This document shows positions 1 through 11,183 of a stretch of DNA of 33,678 nt, piece after piece. Position 1 is the first letter of the stretch. Every line of letters starts with the position of its first letter. The notes under the pieces were generated by a model. That model saw nothing but the letters and a program-made list of their open reading frames with translations, was not told the origin of the DNA and did not search any database. Position numbers and translations under genes: made by a program. Source of the stretch: Stramenopiles sp. TOSAG23-2 (Eukaryota; Sar); assembly GCA_900128395.1 (NCBI GenBank), contig LT649357.1:1-33678 (forward strand), read 5' to 3'.

Positions 1-1011
1 AAATTATATAAATATAATATAATAAAATAATTTGTTTGTTTATTCTTGTTTGTATATAAAATTCAGATATTCAATATATAAATATATATATATATATAAA
101 AGTAACTTTGATATATATATATAACACAATACGTTTCTGTTTATCTTTCTTTGTTTCTTTCTCTTCTGACTTGTTTCTATCTCTTTTCTTCTCTGTTATA
201 TATATATTAGTTAGAGTCTCTTTGTGTGTGCGTGTGTGCGTGTGTATTTTGTGAATTTAATAATAACACTGCACACTATGGAAAATATGTTTGGATTTCA
301 TATGGGTATATTTTTTCATTAAAAGGCTTCAAGACAAGGAAAGGGATTGAAAATACGCTCGTTTTTAGGATGAGTTACGATAGGTATAGTACATTAAATA
401 TCACGATTCACGAAGGATTTTTATTTTTTACAACCATTAGCACGCACATCAAAAACATGGAGATTTATCATAGAAAACGTTCGACTAAAATGATATTTTG
501 GGATTATAATAAAATATTAATATCGTCGGTTACAAAAAAAAAATGAAAAAAAATTACAAAAAATTGTAAATTGAATGAAGGATGAGTGAGGTGCGTGTAT
601 GATGTGTATACTCCCCAGCTCCCCAGAGAGAGTGAGATAGAAAAATAGAATTGCATTAGTAGTTCTTATTAGATATAATAATTGTATATATAGTTCTACA
701 CTCCTTTTTGTTGAACAACAAACTGTGGTTATATTTTGTGAAATTTTGGAAAACAATATAGATTTGCATTTTATTATAGTACTATATACTATACCATTTA
801 AAGAATTATAGTTATTTCAGTTATCTATATTCATTTGCTAGTATATAAATTGCTTTTGTATATATTTCTTTTGTTTCTCAGAGAGATAAAAGATATAATT
901 CTTTAGTGTGTGTGTGCTTGGTGGTTTATTATTGTTGATTGATTGTTACTGGTTTGTCATTGCTTGGTGTTGTGTTTGTAGAATTATTTATAGATATATA
1001 GATTATAAAAC
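1..1011. other. AT-rich 5' flank of the first gene, no convincing gene
   Basis: The stretch is dominated by (TA)n tracts, pyrimidine-rich sequence around 130-200 and a TG-rich run at about 222-247. One open frame of 106 codons (226-546, +) opens with Cys/Val encoded by the TG run and resembles no family I recognise; I do not call it. Positions 487-517 hold a 31-base element repeated exactly at 8477-8507. The remainder presumably contains the promoter and 5' UTR of the gene starting at 1012, but no specific promoter element can be named in such AT-rich sequence. Confidence 0.6.
487..517. repeat. 31-base dispersed hairpin element, copy 1
   Basis: Identical over 31 bases to 8477-8507. The core is ATATTTT, GGGATTATAAT, AAAATAT, which is an inverted repeat with an 11-base loop. 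Similarity fades outside, apart from an ATCG a few bases downstream in both copies. Confidence 0.7.
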
Positions 1012-3389
1012 ATGTCACCAGCGATATCCAATATATTCAGTGAAAAAATCATATTATTCATTGAATATTTACAAATTATAAGTGTTATATGCAATTCAAC
1101 ATATACGTGGCCTATATATTTTAAATATCAATTCACGCCATACATACAATTTATAAATTTAGATATATATCCATATGTAACATCGTCATTAGCGTCGTCA
1201 TCTTCCTCAACCAATGTATCATCATCTACGTTTCCAACATATTGGTATTGGATATATGCAAGTAGTATTACTATTATATCATTTATTATAATGATTTTAT
1301 CAGATACTATACGTAAATATCAATATTGTTTATCAAATAAAAAATATATTGAAAAGATAGAAACAATAAGATCTAAATATGAATTATATACATATCGATT
1401 TTGTAGATTATTCATCATACCATCATTACAAATTACATTACGATTGTTTCAATGTAAAAATATTACTGGAATTGTTGATAACGTTGATGCAAGTACGGCG
1501 ATGACAGATGATAATGCTGCTGGAAGTAATAATGCCACCTTTTCTTCCACTACAAGAACAAATACAATACCAAAACATGTTGTATATATTGATCATACAA
1601 TAGAATGTTATTCATATCAACATTTCATACGTGCAGGTTTAATCATCGTGCCATTATTTATAGCGTTTTTAGTATATCTGTTAACCTATTTTGAACGTAT
1701 TAATCAAAGTTTAATTACTGATTATGATGAAAATGTACATATGAAACATTTACGTTCACGTAAATTAGAATATATATTGAAATTATCCAATACATTTTAT
1801 GATTCTGGCATTTATTTAACAGAACATTTGCATTTTTATCATTTGTACAATATTATTTTATGGAATATAGTGAAACTTATTATCGTTTCAATATATATAT
1901 TGTTTGAATCATATAATATGGATGAATATAATAAAACACGTACATATATTGTAATAATAATAACGTTTTTGATTTTATTATTACATGTCGTTTGGGCCAT
2001 ACATATTGGTGGATATTTACCATACCGTTCACCATCTATAAATGTCTTATGGTTTAATTTGAATTTAACATTATTATTAATCTTTGGGTTTACTATATTA
2101 CGACATGATATAAATATAATAGAGGAAACTGGTGCGAAACAATCCATTTTTACAATCGATGTAAGTTTACCATATATATATATATATATATACATGTCAG
2201 TATGGCAGTACATCTATCATTACGTACGGTACAACTGATGCAGCTCCTACACGACTCTAATCAACCTATAGCGATAAATCGACACTCTGCTTTGAACACC
2301 AAGTTTGAAGCTATATATATATATATATAGCGGTATATTTATTTGATTGCTTCGCAGGAAATATTCTATAGCACATCATCCATATGTTGAATCATAAGGA
2401 CACATCGAGGAGAACTTGCAGCGCGAGACTACATTATATAATCTATTGAATACATATAACTAACTGAATTCATCTACACACACACATACAACATATATTA
2501 TAGACATTTTTTACAATGTTATTGCAATATACAACCATAGGTGGTTTATTATTTGCTATGGTTGCCTCTGATTTTATACGTATGATACCACCATTACATA
2601 TATTTGGATATAATAAATATTATCATCAACAAAAATTACAAAATACGGAAGATACATATGGTATTAAATTTGATTATGGAAATAAAGTTGGTAAAAATAA
2701 ACCATATAGAGGTTGTAGAGGTTTCTGTTTATTTATAGAACCATTACCATGTTGCTGTAATTGTATCACACGTAAAATTTATTTATATGAAGCAAATGTA
2801 AATGGTTGGGTACAAGCAATTCGAGATAGTCAAGATTTATTATACAATTCATTAACATGTCCAATTGAAATGATACCGATACATAAATTAAAACAATCTA
2901 GTAAAATATTAAAACGTTGCTTAGAAGAAGCAAATAATTATGGCCATGGATATCCTGGACATGGTAGCGATACAAAAGGACATTTATTACGTATGATAAT
3001 ACAAGAAACATTAGAGGAAATCATGTCGATATTTGTTGTACGTACTGTATAAATATTCTATTTCCCTAAAAAATAGTTATATACTCTCTAACACAATCAT
3101 CTTTCACTCATACGCTCCACAGATTTATAAACGTAAAAGTTTATTACCAAATTATTATTTAGAAGGTGATAATATGATACATATGAAACGCGTATTAAAA
3201 CATCGACATGAGAATATGATATTAGTGGATCCAAGATTAAAAGGTGTTTTAAATAAATTATTAGCTATAAGGGCATGGCAAAGTCAAATTGTTAAGAATA
3301 CGAAGAGGAAAAAGATGGTAGGTGATGGGGATGGTGGTGGTGGTGGTGGTGGTGGTGTTAAAGAAGTAATGATGAAAAAGATCATGTGA
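1012..3389 (+). CDS. Polytopic membrane protein, three exons (join 1012..2160, 2504..3037, 3123..3389)
   Basis: Unrecognised multi-pass membrane protein of 649 residues. Exon 1 ends at a GTAAGT donor (2161) and exon 2 follows a TATAG acceptor (2503). Exon 2 ends at a GTACGT donor (3038) and exon 3 follows CCACAG (3122). All junctions are phase 0 and the reading frame stays open across them, which supports the model. Hydrophobic segments lie near residues 10-30, 77-97, 206-228, 282-300, 308-328, 335-357 and just after the first junction. A hydrophilic loop of about 100 residues follows the second one. The cytosol-like C-terminal part (exons 2-3) is basic, has a Cys cluster (CCCNC) and ends in a glycine run. 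The N-terminal pattern LQI..(about 10)..WP..F..NLD resembles, from memory, the membrane portion of large Cys-rich receptor-like proteins of protists; this is a weak lead. Start is the first ATG after a long AT-rich leader. Function unknown. Confidence 0.75.
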
Positions 3390-3756
3390 GAGTGTGTGTG
3401 AGAGTGTGAGAGAGTAGAATTTTTACACATGTGTGTTGTGCTTTTTGTGTCTGAGAGGGTAGTGTGTTAAATAATAGAATATTTTTTACAAGGTTCGAGT
3501 ACGCGAATTTTTTAGTTTTTGGTTTAAAATATTATTATATGTACTTCGTACCAATATACCCTGATTCCTGATTTAAAATTTAAAATACACATCATTTAAT
3601 CATTTTATTATAATTTTACTGTATAAAAAAATATATATATACATGTACACGCGCATGTTAAATTCTCTCTCTGTTCTCTGTTCTGTACCACTTTTGACAA
3701 TGTACAACACACACACACACACACACACAAAATCATTATATTTCATTTTGTTCTAC
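3390..3756. other. Convergent intergenic spacer with (CA)n microsatellite
   Basis: This spacer separates the 3' ends of two convergent genes. It contains a GAGAGTGTGTG-rich stretch at 3389-3415, an AT-rich middle and a (CA)n run at about 3709-3729. No open frame or RNA gene was seen. It presumably holds both 3' UTRs and polyadenylation signals. Confidence 0.6.
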
Positions 3757-4544
3757 TCATCGCCATTTAATAAAGAACCATGGATATGTTGGTGCTATGA
3801 ATAAAAAAAAGATCAACCCGGTGAACAAACCCCATATGATAAATGTCAATACAGGTGTGAAGATGTAAAGGCATACTTCTTGTCTTGATGTTATAGCTTC
3901 ATGGCTTGGTGTTGATATTAATTGTTCTCCTGATTCCATATCTTCATCATCTAATATTGTCTTGTAATTTATTTGCTTCTTACTCGTTGTTGTCATATGT
4001 ATTGATGATGGACTCAAGTTGTTTTTTTTTAATTTACATATGCGTACACGTTGATATAAATATGATAAAGACACTAAATGTATAAATGTATATAATGTTT
4101 GAGGGTTAGTAATGTTTTGTAGTTCATCATGTGTGCGTGTGTTGCTCAGGATTATACTTACTCAAAACAACCATCACACGGTCGTCTACCAAAAATTGTG
4201 TATGTGTTTTTGGCGATTCACACCTATTCATTGCCAGATTGAATGTATATGTTATATTGTTGTTATATTGTTAGAAGAAAGATTATTTATATTTATGATT
4301 GTAGAAAAATTGTATATATATGTACGTACCAAGGACAATGTGGTCCATTTGGATTATGTATATTGCAATATTTAGATCCACCAGCCCATGGCCATGTACA
4401 ACCGCATTGGAATATTAAATTGCAATATTGATTATGCCAGACATAATCAAAGGCATAACATGTTGCACAAATTGCAGTTGCCTCTAATGCAATTTTAATC
4501 ATATATTTACTTTTATTATTATTATTATTATTATTATTATCCAT
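3757..4544 (-). CDS. Small Cys/Trp-rich membrane protein, three exons (complement join 3757..4073, 4162..4223, 4330..4544)
   Basis: Unrecognised protein of 197 residues, assembled here from three minus-strand exons. Exon 1 starts with MD and an Asn run and ends at GTACGT (first intron base 4329). The 62-nt exon 2 lies between an AATAG acceptor (4224) and a GTAAGT donor (4161). Exon 3 follows TTTAG (4074). Phases 2 and 1 join into an unbroken frame (594 nt including TGA). Exon 1 has a hydrophobic helix (about 15-35) and then a conserved-looking block CGCTWPWAGG, CNIHN, GPHCPWC that spans the first junction, with six Cys and one His. Such a cluster could bind metal or form disulfides; that is inference. 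Exon 3 carries an acidic linker and a long C-terminal hydrophobic segment, probably one or two membrane helices. The exact joining of the block across an intron is the strongest argument that the gene is real. Confidence 0.78.
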
Positions 4545-5096
4545 TGTGATTTCAGTATATAGGTATATGTTTCGATTTTACAATTTACTTATTATATTAT
4601 ATCTACTACTTAATCTGCTATATATCTCTATTTTATATATATATGTCCGATATCAAAAGGTTTTATTAATGTATATAGTATATATAGTCGGCTTCGCTCG
4701 GCACTCGGCGGCAGGTGTGTTTACCCGGTAGTATCTTTTATGTAAAAATACATTGATTATATATTTGTGTTCTTAATACTGTGTCGTTTTGTTTTTGGTA
4801 TCACATGGCATGTCTTTTACGAGATAAAACCTGTATGGTAGTAGAGATTTATAAATTTTTGAATTTATATTTTTTTTATTATTATCTTATAGCCACCAGG
4901 TTAGATTAGATGTAGATTGTATAGCCGTATAGAACAACAAATTTTGTATATTAACATATTTTGTTCTTATGTTAGAATATTATTTAATTACTATAAATAA
5001 TATTTACCTCTTTTGTATTCAATTTTCTTTTTTTGTTGTTGTTGAAATAAATAAATTTCTATTTAACACATTAATTATTATTAATTTTATAAAAAC
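4545..5096. other. Divergent promoter region
   Basis: This is the shared 5' region of the Cys-rich membrane protein (-) and the Lys-rich protein (+). It is AT-rich except for a short GC-rich patch at about 4688-4730 (GGCTTCGCTCGGCACTCGGC). The patch does not fold as a tRNA and has no recognisable identity. No gene was seen. Confidence 0.5.
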
Positions 5097-5957
5097 ATGC
5101 CGACCATTAATTTTTCTTCTATGAAATCAAAATGGAAAAAACGTGATGAGAAAATCAAACAAGAAACGTTGAAGAAAAAAATAAAAGAAGAAGAGAAAGA
5201 ACGAGTGGAACGTGAACATGCAGAAAAAGCAATTGCATTGCGTAAAAAAAATGCAAGGATACCACATTATGGTGGTGTTATTTCTACCAATAAAAATATT
5301 GCTATGAAGAAATTCCTTTTACGTAAAATGTCAACAGGCACATCAACTATGAGCGTAACGCAAATGGAAGCATTTGAAAAATTAAAACGTGAATTAGGGG
5401 AAGATATCAATCTAATTGAAAAGGAAGTAAAGAAATCTACACGACGAGAAAGTCAATTTGAAACCATTGTACATAAAGTACCGGTAATTACTACCTCTGA
5501 TGTTGTTGATTTAAGCAACGTAGACGACGACGATGAAGATAAAACAACAAAGAAACAAATCAAACGTATGGTCTCATTATCTTCCATAACAAGTAATAGT
5601 AGTAATTCATTTAATAATAATAATAATAATAAGAAACGTCGTGGTAAAGGTAACAGCGATTCATTTTTAAACAAAGATTTGGATGAATTATCAGGTATAA
5701 CGAAGAAGAAGAAGAACAAGAACAAGATCCAAAAGAAAAACAAGAAGAAAATAATAGTAAAGAAGAGAAAGAACAACAACAACAATAATTCATTTAAAAA
5801 GAAACATAATAACAATAAAAAACGTAAGCAACAAACAAATTCAAATTCAAATCGTTTTGATCAATTTTTAACTATGTCATTAGATGATTTAAATGCATCA
5901 AAATCATCAAAACGTAATACAAATAATACAAAGAAGAAGAAAAAACGTAGACGTTAA
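5097..5957 (+). CDS. Lysine-rich, low-complexity protein, probably nuclear
   Basis: Single-exon gene of 286 residues, not assigned to a family. Residues 10-50 are a highly charged, probably helical KKR/EEK segment. A less biased region (about 50-130) contains ARIPHYGG. The C-terminal half is a mixture of poly-Asn, Ser and very basic KKKKNKNK tracts that would act as nuclear localisation signals. Two short acidic-hydrophobic motifs recur in the basic tail: DSFLNKDLDELSG (about 187-199) and DQFLTMSLDDLNA (about 257-269). The second resembles the UAP56-binding (UBM, 'MSLDDII'-type) motif of mRNA export adaptors. This suggests an RNA-export or RNP-linked role, but it is only a motif resemblance. 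The start is the first ATG after an A/T-rich leader. The open length on a coding-biased strand makes a real gene likely. Confidence 0.72.
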   Translation: MPTINFSSMKSKWKKRDEKIKQETLKKKIKEEEKERVEREHAEKAIALRKKNARIPHYGGVISTNKNIAMKKFLLRKMSTGTSTMSVTQMEAFEKLKRELGEDINLIEKEVKKSTRRESQFETIVHKVPVITTSDVVDLSNVDDDDEDKTTKKQIKRMVSLSSITSNSSNSFNNNNNNKKRRGKGNSDSFLNKDLDELSGITKKKKNKNKIQKKNKKKIIVKKRKNNNNNNSFKKKHNNNKKRKQQTNSNSNRFDQFLTMSLDDLNASKSSKRNTNNTKKKKKRRR

Positions 5958-6749
5958 AAAAATATTGAAATGATGAGAGTGTAGATATATATACAACACC
6001 ATGGTATTCGTTTTGATTATATTGTACTCTATATCATATATTTGATTATATCAAATAACCACCTCACAAGCAACCTGCATTTAAATATGTTTTGTATGAT
6101 ACATATATTTTTGTACATTCAAAGGGACTATCGGTGAGAGCTGAATTTGGTGAAACGTGAAACGAAAAAACGAAACCAAAGAGACCAGAGACCAGGCAGA
6201 CCAGGAGAACAGAGACCAGTTATTAAACATTAATTGGTACGAGTATACGTAAAATATACGTACATATACAATTATTTTTTAAAATAAAAAAAAATTGTTT
6301 ACTTTATTTTTGTTATACACCTCCCCTCTCTGCTCTAAGCCTCTGCCCCAGCTTTTGGCACGCTCTAGCCGCTCTAGAAACTAGAAACTAGAAACACTAG
6401 AACCCCATGCCCCATGCCCCACAATGACTGCCGCTGCACATTGTGCTTTTGAACACTTGAAAGTTAACTTTTTTTAAAATATTAACACTTTTAAATATAT
6501 ATAAAACAATACAATTAATACCGAGAGTGTCCAGGTTCCAGGTGCCACAATGAATTTTTCTACCACTTTTTCGGCTTTTTAGTCCTTCCTGTAATCGTTT
6601 AATAAATACAAACCGCTTCGTCGCGTGTATATAACTTTTATATCAATATATACATATATATATATATATCAGTAATATCATACCATGAAGTCTACCACAC
6701 CAAACCTTCTTCTCCAGCACCTTCCCTCACATTAATTACGCTCGCTCTT
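5958..6749. other. Convergent intergenic region with short simple repeats
   Basis: No gene seen. It contains four to five AGACCAG repeats at 6181-6219, a GC-richer patch at 6316-6445 with CTAGAAA repeats (about 6375-6400) and a duplicated CCCCATG (about 6401-6420), and a CACAATG / CATTGTG inverted pair at about 6420-6445. The 3' UTRs of the Lys-rich and scramblase genes must lie here. Confidence 0.5.
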
Positions 6750-7845
6750 CTACTTTTGATTTGCACGTCTTTCCCAAAATACAAAATTTTGAAGGAATAA
6801 ACCAGACATTAACAATGATTTTTGCACTATATATATATAAGAAGAATTAAAACAAAAGTTAGTATTATAAATATCTTATATTATAAAAGACAGTACAAGA
6901 TGTGGTGTTGGTATATATATACTTACATGCATTTGCATTTTCTGGAAATTTCACGATGAAATTATCAGCTGCACTATTAAACATACATATACCACGTGCA
7001 TTGCAACCAGGGAATACATTTTGCATTTCCCCAACTATTTTCATATTGTTTCTTGGATCCAATATATATACACGATGAACTTTATTGCAACATGTTGGTG
7101 CACAACAATTCACAAAACCAGATGTACAAAGAGATGGACGGTGTAATACATATTGTAATTGTTCTGTGCCATCTACTACATTCATATACGTATCATATGG
7201 CCAACAACAATTATACCACTTCCAATCGCATACTGTTCTACCAAAATATTCACCAGGTGTACCATTAGCCGCAGGTCGATGTACTGTCATTTCAGGTTTA
7301 AATGGCATATAACAACAACATAAAATTGGACATTTAAATGGTTTTTCCATGATTAAGATTGGTTCAATACCATCCGGCCATCCACTTTTTTCACCCATTG
7401 TCATCATCGTACCACCGACTGGAAATACACCAAGTTCCAACGTACGCATTTGGTGGCAACAATAACGTTGAAAACATTCGGATTTTTCACGTACTTGAAA
7501 CGAAGCAGGGCGTGTTACAAATTGATTATCATCCGGTTCTTCTGGTGTGGTATTTGGGTCATAATTTGCAACTTTAAATTGTGTTTGTTTCTCACAAAGT
7601 GCACATAATATTTGTGATAAATAAACTCTTTCACGTATCATTAAACCATCGCGTGCTTCATCCATGAAATCTTCAATTGTCGCAGCTTCAGCTTGTATCG
7701 TGCGCGACATGGACATCGATTGCGGCGACGATTCGTCGATGTACCTACCATGTTCCACTACATTGACTGGTATTGCCGTTGCATTTAATAATGGTGTTTT
7801 CTCATATGTCTCTTTATCTGTCATTTTCGCCCTCCTATTATTCAT
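6750..7845 (-). CDS. PLSCR: Phospholipid scramblase family protein, two exons (complement join 6750..6826, 6927..7845)
   Basis: Scramblase-superfamily protein of 331 residues, expected to act at membranes in lipid scrambling or signalling. The N-terminal 70 residues are polar. The barrel region follows, with family-like features such as ERVYLSQILCALCEKQTQFKV near the start, Cys-rich strands (PILCCCYM, NCCAPTCCNK) that could be palmitoylated, and VYILDPRNNMKIVGEM. Exon 1 ends at GTAAGT (first intron base 6926). A 100-nt intron ends in TATATAG and exon 2 adds about 25 residues (LQKSLLMSGLFLQNFVFWE...). These match the C-terminal hydrophobic helix of scramblases (LLLGALFLIDFMYFE-like). Without splicing the helix is lost, so the intron call is well supported. 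Phase 1 junction, stop TAG. In-frame ATG codons at residues 1 and 8 are both possible starts. Confidence 0.88.
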
Positions 7846-10680
7846 GTTTGATGAATGATGAAATTAATTTTTTTTTTTTGTAGTGTAAATATATATAACT
7901 TGTATGATCTACAACAACAGCAACAATAAGCACAACGACACTCGTACAATGAAGATGCTAATTATATTAAAATATAAATATATATATAAATATAATCTAT
8001 TTACACACATATATATATCTATATGTATACATTCCTCCATCATAATTTCAATAGTGAATAGACTTATTTTGTTGTTATTTTTTTGGAAGAAAAATCTCAT
8101 CTTTTAACAATTGTTTCGGAAATATACAAACTAGATATTATACAATGGGAATAATGGTAGTTTAATATATTAACATAATAGGAATATATGATAACATTGA
8201 TTTCATCTCAATTTGTTTTGATATTTGGTGTTGGATTTACAGATTTCACCTCCGATTACGGATCGTAGAATATAGATGCATATGCACCTTCATTGCCCAT
8301 ATGTGGTTTTTGAATGTTTGATAATGGAATTATGGACTAAATATTTGTTCATGTACCTCAGTGGTTTGTTGGTGCTATTTTCACCCTATTATTTGAACCA
8401 CACTTTATGATGTATCATAATATTAGGATATTCTTGAATCTCATCACCATACTATTTCCTACTAAATTCATCATAAAAAATGATATTTTGGGATTATAAT
8501 AAAATATCGTTGTAGACACAAAATTCACAATAACAATAACATATACATACCATTAAAATCATACACAACATGACATAAAATCGCATCAAAAACCACCACA
8601 TATAAACAGGTACATGTTACAAAAATATTAAAAAACATACATTATCTTATACATAGATCATAATAATTTTATGTGCGATACCTTTTAAACTATTCAAACG
8701 AACGATATTAAATTTTATATGACAACTGGATTTAAATAACTAATTTTTTAAAGCTATATTTGTATCATAGAATTTTTTTTTTTTTTTTTTTTTTCAGTTC
8801 ATTTTTTCAAGCGTTTATACCAAAACAGCAGTTATATTGCTATATTAAAAAAATGATCTGAAAAAGTAAGTTCTTCTTCAATTCAAGTAATACAAATTAA
8901 TACGATCTTTTTTAATAATATTGCACAGGATTTAAAGCTATCCGGACAAATATTGAAGTATGAGAAAGTCATTTTCTATCATGGTGGTGTATATAGACAA
9001 ATTCTCCGCATTTTGTAAAAGTTGTAAGATATCTGTATTTCAGTGCTAATCGTATGGTACAAGGTGCACATGACGTGACCCTTTCCTCTTTTGAATGAAT
9101 ATGTAATCACTAAATTCACACTACCAATATGCTAAAAATAAACTTTCCCATTATACATATTCCTGATGATAGCACTTTTATGATGCGCTGATGAATTCTA
9201 AACGACCCCATACCATTTATTCCACTCTGCAATATATATTTGCTGAGATAATACATGTATTCCATTTTTGCCGATTTGGATTTTTCAAACGGCTGAAATC
9301 TAGTATGGAGATACTATTGGATGGAAAAAACATAGTCAACCAAGATGAAAATAAATATAGTAAAATGTTTCGTATTGTTACAAAGCCAGGTAGATCGACA
9401 GTTGGACATATAATCTGTGACCGAGTCAAAGGAATAGTGAATTTGAGGTTTGAATAGATGTGGTATATGTGTTGCCCCGATCGATGGTAATTCAAATACA
9501 CTGGTTTTACCTTAATTAACACTATGATACTGCCATGCTAATTTTCAGCCAGATTTAGGCTGATTTTTTATTGAAAAAGACACTCAAAAAATGAGTTGTA
9601 CATGTTCGATTGAGCTGCACGCAGGTTAAAATATGTATTTATATGTAAAATGAATATACCCACTGTTATATATATAAAATATCCCCAGTTGGCTTCAGTC
9701 TTGCTATTTGTTGCAATTTTGACCCTGAAAAAACCTGCATTTTATTGCTATTCCTATAGTAAGTCGAAATCCAATCGGGAAAATGCTTGTTGATAACTCA
9801 GTATGATTGAATCGTTCAAATTTAAATATATTCGTGCTCAGATGGGCAAATATATGTATTATGAAGCTATTTGATGTGAAATTTGAAAAGCCTGTGGTTG
9901 AAAATATTTTTTTTTACAAAAGCATTTTCTGACTTCTCAGCGATGCTGGGAAAAATTAGCATCGATATAGCATTAAGCGCTAGTTGCGCTGATTTGCGCT
10001 GATGTGAATGACGGTTTGTATGGAAATAGCATTAAATTAAATTCTGGATTGATAGGAGTACTTTTGTATCAAAGAATAGAATATTTTATGCACATTCAAA
10101 AAGTTATGCATTATCAATTCCTTAATTATTTTGTTGGGGTGTTGCAATGCTGTGCAACGCTAATGCTTCAAATACATGGGAATAGCACTAAATCTATAAA
10201 ACTGTATAAAACCAGACCAATTAGCATAGACACAAACCAGACAAAAATAGCATACACACAGCAGCTAAAATGGCCTATAAAACGCTATAAGACCCAGCTC
10301 AATTTCTATTAAACCGGTTTTAGCGGAACGCTAGTTATAATGTAAATAGCACTATATTTCAGATTTTCAAGTTGTGTAAGGAGTTTTAAGGGTTTAAGAA
10401 ACATATAATTGTATAAGTATAAAATACAGTATACTAAACTGTGAAGTCATCAAATATTGATTTTTGATCTTAAAATCTAAATTCTTCATATAAATTTTGA
10501 ATTTCAAATTCTCCCTGTCCTCACACATCAAGTCGTGCATGCATATAATACTTATGTTACTGTAGACAATTGGACATAGACGGAAAGTATATAATAGAAA
10601 GATAGAGAGAGACATTATAAACCCAAGAGAGATATTATCAAACAAACATATACATAAACACAAATTATTATATTACAACC
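7846..10680. other. 2.8-kb gap between divergent genes, no convincing gene
   Basis: This is the longest stretch without a confident gene. 7846-8100 is AT-rich promoter sequence of the scramblase gene. From about 8150 to 10400 the sequence is less repetitive than other spacers. It contains scattered short open frames (for example 9191-9457 + and 10004-10312 +) that match nothing I know, a 22-T run at 8773-8794 followed by CAG, a donor/acceptor-like pair (GTAAGT 8866, TTGCACAG 8928), and recurring motifs ATAGCA[CT]TAAA and GCGCTGAT between about 9180 and 10360. It may be a decayed mobile element, a degraded gene, or a multi-exon gene I cannot assemble. The last 250 bases lead into the gene at 10681. 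Confidence 0.45.
8477..8507. repeat. 31-base dispersed hairpin element, copy 2
   Basis: Second exact copy of the element at 487-517. Here the stem extends to 8 base pairs (GATATTTT / AAAATATC). No larger flanking homology was found by eye. Confidence 0.7.
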
Positions 10681-11183
10681 ATGACAGCAGAATCAAATTT
10701 ATCGTTAGCAATGAAAGTTTGTGGAATTATCTTCATCTTTGCAGTAGCTGTAAGTATATATTGTAGTAATATAAAAATCAACAATATATATATATATATA
10801 TATGATACCCTTTTCACACACACACACACACTAACATAAAATACTACCAACACCTCATACAGCCATTCTTATACATTGTCAAAAGTGGATGGGCTTGGAA
10901 TCCAAACCAATATGAATATGAATGGATGATTATTGGTACATACGCAGTGCTGGGATATTACCTATATAAAGGTTCTTCAGATTTACCCGGCTCAAAATTA
11001 TTGCTTGAATTTACCATTTGGGGCGCATGCTTTATGCATGGTACAGTTATGGCATATGAGACGATCATCGATTGGGAAGATGAGTGGGCACATATGATGC
11101 CATGGGGAGACGTCACTGCATTATATATTTTCGCAGCATTATTATATTACTTGAAAAGCCAAGTAGATTTTAAATCAAGTTAA
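10681..11183 (+). CDS. DUF6632-like four-helix membrane protein, two exons (join 10681..10749, 10863..11183)
   Basis: Small membrane protein of 129 residues. Exon 1 (MTAESNLSLAMKVCGIIFIF...) is 23 codons and ends at GTAAGT (10750). A 113-nt intron containing (TA)n and (CA)n ends in CATACAG, and exon 2 continues in phase 0 (PFLYIVKSGWAWNP...). Four hydrophobic segments are visible: about 9-29, 42-62, 70-92 and 104-123. The third carries GACFMHGTVMAYE and the linker to the fourth carries MPWGDV. The arrangement (short four-helix protein, H-G-x-VMA in helix 3, GDV before helix 4) matches what I know of the DUF6632 family of small, mostly bacterial membrane proteins of unknown function; the assignment is from memory. 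The intron shows that, whatever its origin, it is an established nuclear gene. Confidence 0.82.

Noticed and set aside
226-546. 106-codon + frame upstream of the first gene
   Set aside because: It starts in a TG microsatellite, has no family features, and its end overlaps the dispersed hairpin element.
9191-9457. 88-codon + frame with KPGRSTVGHIICDRVKG
   Set aside because: It looks partly protein-like, but it is isolated and matches nothing I recognise. It is mentioned only under the gap.
10004-10312. 102-codon + frame in the 2.8-kb gap
   Set aside because: Its composition resembles no protein family, it lies amid repeated ATAGCA motifs, and no splice partners were found.
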